From the NCBI RefSeq assembly GCF_016086655.4, contig NC_052134.2, forward strand, positions 3,782,001 to 3,846,000: DNA of 64,000 nucleotides, read 5' to 3'. This DNA is from Lepeophtheirus salmonis (lineage: Eukaryota; Arthropoda; Copepoda; Siphonostomatoida; Caligidae). Positions within the stretch are counted from its first letter, which is position 1. Every line of letters begins with the position of its first letter. A program made the translations under genes and the position numbers. Shown here piece by piece: positions 58,735 to 64,000 of the stretch. Below the pieces are notes generated by a model. It worked only from the letters and a program-made list of their open reading frames with translations, did not search any database and had not been told where the DNA came from.

Positions 58735-59330
58735 ACTAGTGTTGAGACTCGGTCCAGCAGCGAGTTTTTTTTTCGGTTCGGTCTTAAGTGATTTTTTCTA
58801 GACCGATTTGGTTCGTTTTTCGGTTCAGATCGCCATGTCAGAACGTGGACCAATTTTTTTTTTGTCTCACTTTGTAGACCAATTTAAATTCGGTCTAACT
58901 CTATGGAACGATTTTTTTCGGTCTCAATTTGTGGACCGATTTTTTTTGTCTCATATAATATGAGACACCAATTTTTTCAAGATCAATTGTATAAGAGACG
59001 GCGGGATCACAGTTTAGCTGAGTTATATTTGTATAAACTTCGTTTAACGTCATTGTACTTGACAAAACATATGATGTCATGTTATAAGCAATTTATCCGT
59101 AAAATCGGTCTAGACCGATTTTTTGGTGACCAAACTGGACTGATTTTTCCTTGAGACAAAACTAGACTGAATTTTTCCTTTGGACCGAACTAGACCGAAC
59201 TTTTCTTTTGGACCAATCTAGACCGAAATTTTTTATATGAAACCGGTTCAGACTGAGCTTTTTTGTTAGTTCGGTCCAACAAAAAAAAATAACGGTCTTA
59301 GACCAGGCTAGGACTTCCAGACCGAAACTC
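58735..59330. repeat. Array of degenerate GGTCTAGACCGA units
   Basis: About 600 bp in which variants of gaccgaactagaccgaattt and ttcggtctagaccga recur in both orientations, separated by T or A runs. The left part favours cggtctcaatttgtggacc-type words. The right part has five consecutive ones: aaaatcggtctagaccgatt, aaactggactgattttt, aaactagactgaattttt, gaccgaactagaccgaactt, gaccaatctagaccgaaatt. The middle (58,965-59,090) is non-repetitive. The short open frame at 58,903 is incidental. Related words flank the element at 33.2 kb and occur in repeat C. Confidence 0.7.
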
Positions 59331-59369
59331 TACACTTATACATGAAATTTAACATCATTTACGTACATT

Positions 59370-59830
59370 AAGTGTTGTATTGATCCTTATTTACTCAGTC
59401 TAGTTCAGTCAAGTTTTAGACTAGTCTTAGAGACTATAAGACCCCGAACTGATTAAACAAAGAAGAAATAAAGTTGTGTGACGTGAACGTGATGGAATGA
59501 CGTAGCTCAATATACAAGCACTCGAAATAAATTATACTCTTGATCTGAAGATGTGTAGACTCGTGTCTCGGTCGTTCCTAGAGAAGGAAATATATATTCT
59601 GTAAATGGACTTGAAAGAAGATTCCTACGTTGGACGGAGTAATTGTAATACTATAATGTTTACTAATACTTAATCCACAAAACTCCATGTAACATATTTA
59701 AGAAAACATAAAAAATAAAGTTAAGTGACATCATCTAAAATCGAACTGTATAAGTTTTTGGGACTGATATGGAGGACTGAAATGGACCAAACTGCATTCT
59801 TCAGTCATAAATAAGAAGATTGATCTATTG
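59370..59830 (+). repeat. Repeat C, copy 3, split by about 220 bp
   Basis: The first part (59,390-59,483) ends aagaaataaagttgtgtgac. The second (59,708-59,830) begins aaaaataaagttaagtgaca and continues to ggactgatatggaggactga. The intervening 220 bp match no other copy, so an insertion with duplicated flank or a partial tandem copy is likely. Confidence 0.5.
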
Positions 59831-59945
59831 GAGATAATCCTCAATTCTATTCTTTGTCCAACAAACACTTAGTACACCTTTAATTCTATAAACAATCCAA
59901 TGTTACTCTGTGTCTTTCATGGACATACTCAACGGGAGTTATTTT
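59831..59945 (-). repeat. Repeat A, copy 11 (diverged)
   Basis: The reverse complement contains agacacagagtaacattgga, ttgttggacaaagaatagaa and ttgaggatta in the family order. Confidence 0.5.
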
Positions 59946-60479
59946 ATAATTAGATTGTTTTTTCTGAATATTTTTATCATTTTTAATTGCATCTATTAAA
60001 ATTATATGTATAGCTAATTTAAAGTTCAAAAACACTTGGATAACCCAAGGAATATCAGCTGTCGATTTTCTCCTTTTTTTAAAATAAGGATTCTGAACGT
60101 TGATTGGTTGAATAATAAGTCACTTATGAATTTGGAAGTTTTAGGATATAGGGAAAGTCAGACACCTTGTACTCCTTAATACTTATTTGGATTCAATGCA
60201 GTTTGATTCAAATGAATGCATAATGTAGTAATATATGATACAATATTGTAATATATAATAGGATAGAGGGTAATACTTGACGTCATATTTTCAAAAAAAC
60301 ACAACCTCTTCAAATATTAATGCTACTAACTCCCTCAGTAAAATTGTGATTTGTTCTAGGAGAGAATAGGATTGTAATCTCTAATAGTAGAATGATTGAT
60401 TCTTCTACGAGATCATAATCTGTCTTAGGACAGATTACGACTCTACTGGATTTCAATCTCTACTGTGACACATACGTAC
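59946..60479. other. Non-coding stretch with short palindromes
   Basis: The palindrome aatctgtcttaggacagatt lies near 60,417-60,436, among related words (gtaatctctaatag, caatctctactgtg). It is possibly a remote relative of repeat C. No gene. Confidence 0.4.
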
Positions 60480-60579
60480 ATATAACAAAAACAAAGACGG
60501 TAGAGCAACTCCAAATAATGCTAAACCAAGCAAAGCCGTCCAAATCCACTCTCCATCAATTAGCCCCCAACATAGGGCC
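60480..60579 (-). CDS. Possible exon or relic encoding a membrane helix
   Basis: The minus strand, after an acceptor-like gctgtttttgtcaaag, is open in one frame: ALCWGLIDGEWIWTALLGLA, then LFGVALPSLFLLY, a strongly hydrophobic helix. It reaches either a weak donor (gtacgt) or, reading on, VRMCHSRD and a stop at 60,453. In another frame just upstream, ICLGLFLISVGGILSAVFV is also hydrophobic, which suggests a decayed multi-pass protein. The order Cys, Leu-Ile-Asp, Trp, then a Pro-containing helix recalls the last membrane segment of prominin-like proteins, but that is a weak impression, not an assignment. G+C is raised compared with the surroundings. Confidence 0.25.
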
Positions 60580-61184
60580 CTTTGACAAAAACAGCACTTA
60601 ATATACCGCCCACAGATATCAAAAATAACCCAAGACAAATTTTAATAATATCGTAAAATAAAATAAACTCCTCAATCACCGGAGAAAAAGCGTTTTGAAA
60701 CCTGAACTTTGATCAAGTTGACATAGGTTTAGAGCTAATGGATATCCTGCCCCACAAATGAGCATTTTATATAAATTACCTAAACAAGCTTAACTCTATA
60801 GGGGCAGTACATTTGCCATTTCCTTTTTTATTAGCTAAAAGCTTGACTGAAAGCCATAAAAGAATGATAAATTCTCCCCTAAAAGCTTTAAATGGAAGTG
60901 TACCTACAAATGTATTATCAGTCTAACAGCTTTTTTACCTTACCCCTTTACAAAATAAATTATTTTATTATCCTAATCCCAACTCTAATCTGAATTTATA
61001 ACTATATTTGTAAAAAAAAAAAAATGACCTGTCGGTATGCTTAAAAATCAAACTCAAAATTACCTTGGTAACCCTTACAATTTGGAGAAAGTTTGGGAAA
61101 AGAGCAGCTTATAAGTCATGAAGTTTTAAAAATTAGCTGTGAGATGGCAAATAGACACAAATCCTGCTCTATATATATCAAAGA
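60580..61184. other. Non-coding or decayed coding stretch
   Basis: 60,640-60,850 retains moderate G+C and short frames that could continue the membrane-protein relic. Nothing is firm. Confidence 0.3.
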
Positions 61185-61310
61185 CATTGGCAGAAATGAT
61201 TTCAGAGTCAATTTTTCAATTTTACTCTGAGTTCCATTAGGACTTACTCTTCTAACTCTATTAACAACCCTCACGGTTACACTTTGTCTATCAAGGTCAT
61301 ACTCATACTT
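61185..61310 (-). repeat. Repeat A, copy 10
   Basis: The reverse complement reads gtgtaaccgtgagggttgtt, gtaagtcctaatggaactca, gagtaaaattgaaaaattga and atttctgcca. The 86-codon open frame at 61,116-61,376 runs over it and is not a gene. Confidence 0.65.
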
Positions 61311-64000
61311 TACAATTAAATGTTCTTCCACAAGAATCATGAAAATAATAAGCCGTGTCGCACTCCTTAAGATCATATTTTTTTACAATTCTCTATATAT
61401 GCATATATAGACATATTCAAGTATATTGATCATTAGAGAAAACATTAATCATAACTCCAAAAAAAAAATTAGCATAATGTACGAGTCTAAACGAATGAAC
61501 TCTGATACTCTGAAGAGGAAGAAAGATAGATAAAAAACTAATAAATTATACATAAATATCCTACATATCCAAGTAGAAAAAAAAAAACGAAAAAAAAAAC
61601 ACTTTTTTGTTTCTTTTTGAAAAGTCAAAATAAAATCAATGTTCAGATCTTCTCATCATCTAAAATGAATCCAATTTTAAATTTAATTACCTTTTTATAT
61701 AGGGATATTTATATTTTCTTTTTTTCTGGAAAAGTGTACATTTACAGTACTTAAAAATTAATGAGCTATGAATCATTAAGACCATTATATGGTATTTAAT
61801 AAAGAAATTAATAAGAAATACATGAATTAATTATAAGAAGGAGTAAATATGTATGTTTATCTGAATTATTTACTTATAATTCTTGGGAGGAAATAAAGCC
61901 TACACTCCTAATTCACTACTCATTATGCCAATGTTATTATATTCTCAATTAATATATTTCTAGCCAAATCCTAAAGATTTGGCTAGTATTAATATTGTAA
62001 TTAATACGCTAGTTACATTTTTAATTTTTGAAAATTTTTTTATTTTTATTTAAAATGTTTTAAATGTAATGAAAAGAAATTAAACGACACAAATTGAATC
62101 ACTTCATACTATTGGAACTTTTAAGCAATATTCAATAAGTTAAATAATCACAATGTCACGTAATATATGATTGAGACAAAAGTTAAAATTGGGAGTAAAC
62201 ATTCGATACTGGGATATAAAAAAGAACATTTTCACTAGTATTTTTTTACAAGTTTTGTTAGTTTAATTAAAAAGTTTCTGTGACTAACTAAAAGCTCAGG
62301 GTTTCAACTTTCAGAAGTAAGTAATTCGAGTTTAAAATATTAATGTTCTGAACATATACATAATTAAAGGTAAGCAAAAATTGACTGCAAACGAAATAAT
62401 GGATTGTAAATTATCATGCTTGTACATAGCGATCTTCCCTTTATTTATCATCTATTGAACTTGAACTAAATTATAATAAGTAGTGAATATCTCAACAATA
62501 AATAAAGAATACATACTCTATGTGAGATTAATTCCCAGTTCATGTCAGGACTTTTTGGTTGATAGGTACAATGGTTAAGCGATATGATTACATGTATCAT
62601 TCTGATTGCTTATTGAATAAAATATCTATTTACTGGTCATGTTATAATCATCAATAAATGGATCAATAAAGTATTTAAATATTAAGGTAGGGTTTAAAAG
62701 GTTGTATAAATATATATTTTAGGCGTCAATGCTAAAAGTAAATAAAATATAAAATCAGTGATGTAATGGTTCTAATTTAACGAAGTTTGTCACTTGTTTT
62801 GAGAGATGTGAACCACTGGTAATTATCAAATAATTTTTTTATTTGCAAAAAATATTAAATTAGTTTGTTCAGTAAAGCTTTGAGTGACAAAAAAACATTG
62901 TATATACATTTTGGCTTGATACTACGATAAAAATATAATTTTATCAAAAATATAAGAGATACAAAATTGAACAAGACATAAATTATACACTTGTCCAAAA
63001 TATCTTGTAAGGAGTTTTTTCATAGGCCATATTGCAATATTCATTTGAAATTTTGGTGTAGCGAAACCCCAAAAAAAGATTTAATGAAGGGGTTTAAACG
63101 GCAAGTAACAAAGGGTTTAGCAAGACTAATCCAACTTGGCAGCTATAATGCCCAATATACAATTGTATTACAATGTCAATTATAAAGTCTGAAAAAGAGA
63201 GACAAAGAGAAAGAGCGGGAAAAGAAAAATCCATGTAGGAAAGGAGAAAATAAATATATTCAAAACTCTATTTCGTTTGTATTTGTTATTATAGTATATT
63301 GGTAACATAACATATCCACAGAGAAACTAATTGATACTTATCACGAGGAGGACAACAACGATGAACGCCCCTCTCTCCAATTTTTATTCAACATGCTATT
63401 AATAGATTAAAATAAAAGTAGAAGACTTTTTTCATAGGAAGAGAAGCACGGGAAAATTCCATTAACATATATTAATATCAACTTACTCTCATAAGAAATT
63501 AATCGTTTCATGCTTCATTTAATCTATTAAAAAAATCTAAAGCATTTATTTATAAATTATATGCTGCGTTATATTATATTTTTCCTTAAGACATGTATTA
63601 AAAATGTTGAGAAAGTTATAATTTCTGTGAAACCTTCTTAAATGACTTTCTTTGAAAAATTCGCTGAAAAAGGAATAGCATTATCTGGAAAGAAAAATTT
63701 GCATTTCTATTTTAAATTATATAATTGAAAGATGGTTTTATTTGGAAAAATTTGGTCGTATATTCAAAATCAAGTAAAATATATTGTATTACATTAACTT
63801 ATGACAGTTATAATAAAAAGATAGGAACGTTTGTGTTGACGGACGTATTTCTTAAGGCTCTGATAGTTTATTTCTATTAGGGAAGCTGTTCCATAACATT
63901 ATTTAAAGGATTTCTTCTAGTCTTCTTCCGTCCTTTTGTACATTTTTCACCGTGTTTTGTTTGTTGTTCTTTTAACCATCTAATTTGTTCCGAATAATAA
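61311..64000. other. Non-coding AT-rich stretch to the window end
   Basis: No gene, splice pair or repeat partner recognised. The open frame at 62,991-63,185 has no supporting features. Confidence 0.4.

Noticed and set aside
61116..61376. 86-codon minus open frame
   Set aside because: It is largely repeat A copy 10, and the frame is not kept in other copies.
1..64000. tRNA or rRNA genes
   Set aside because: No B-box-like GGTTCGAATCC with a matching A-box or cloverleaf, and no rRNA-like conserved block, was seen on either strand.

Overview
The window is eukaryotic: strongly AT-rich, no bacterial-type gene packing, GT-AG splice signals, AATAAA-type signals, and many decayed DNA transposons and non-LTR retrotransposons. 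The mix (at least ten Tc1/mariner transposase relics of several lineages, one hAT-like element, LINE fragments) suggests an arthropod. A parasitic copepod such as a sea louse is my best guess, but this is from general resemblance only and no species-diagnostic gene was identified. No rRNA, tRNA or CRISPR was seen.

Host coding sequence is sparse and points to the minus strand. Two well-bounded exons stand out: 45,859-46,080 (222 nt, Ser-rich, phase 1 on both sides) and 5,253-5,361 (109 nt, a transmembrane segment followed by a basic stop-transfer stretch, acceptor phase 1, donor phase 2). Their phases fit each other, so the simplest reading is one single-pass membrane protein gene with a roughly 40 kb intron or intron cluster covering most of the window. 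Weaker candidates on the same strand are a 21-nt micro-exon (2,613-2,633), which fits the phase leaving the transmembrane exon, and a terminal exon with stop and AATAAA (18,395-18,585), which fits the phase leaving the 46 kb exon. A plus-strand terminal-exon candidate lies at 16,482-16,710, and a hydrophobic minus-strand fragment at 60,480-60,579 may be another exon or a relic.

The rest is mobile-element debris. From left to right: Tc1/mariner relic (0.8-1.8 kb), Tc1 relic (8.3-9.2), mariner relic (13.1-13.6), mariner relic (20.7-21.1), LINE reverse-transcriptase relic with YADD (23.3-24.1), mariner N-terminal relic (25.3-25.7), a foldback-like unit with short-motif arrays (29.4-30.1), a TIR-bounded deleted Tc1/mariner (33.2-33.9), another inside a duplicated segment (36.6-37.5), a mariner relic (38.9-39.4), a TIR-bounded Tc1-like element (42.2-42.9), a relic of a further family (43.5-43.95), an irritans-like mariner (48.1-49.0), a LINE thumb-region relic (49.7-50.6), a hAT-like element with a perfect 8-bp target duplication enclosing a mariner relic (50.7-51.5), and a LINE C-terminal relic with a CCHC finger (53.5-54.7).

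Several dispersed repeat families link these regions: family A (about eleven copies on both strands), B, C (with a 600-bp GGTCTAGACC-rich array at 58.7-59.3), D (three direct copies, one split by a mariner), E and G. All coordinates for decayed elements are approximate, and similarities were judged by eye.
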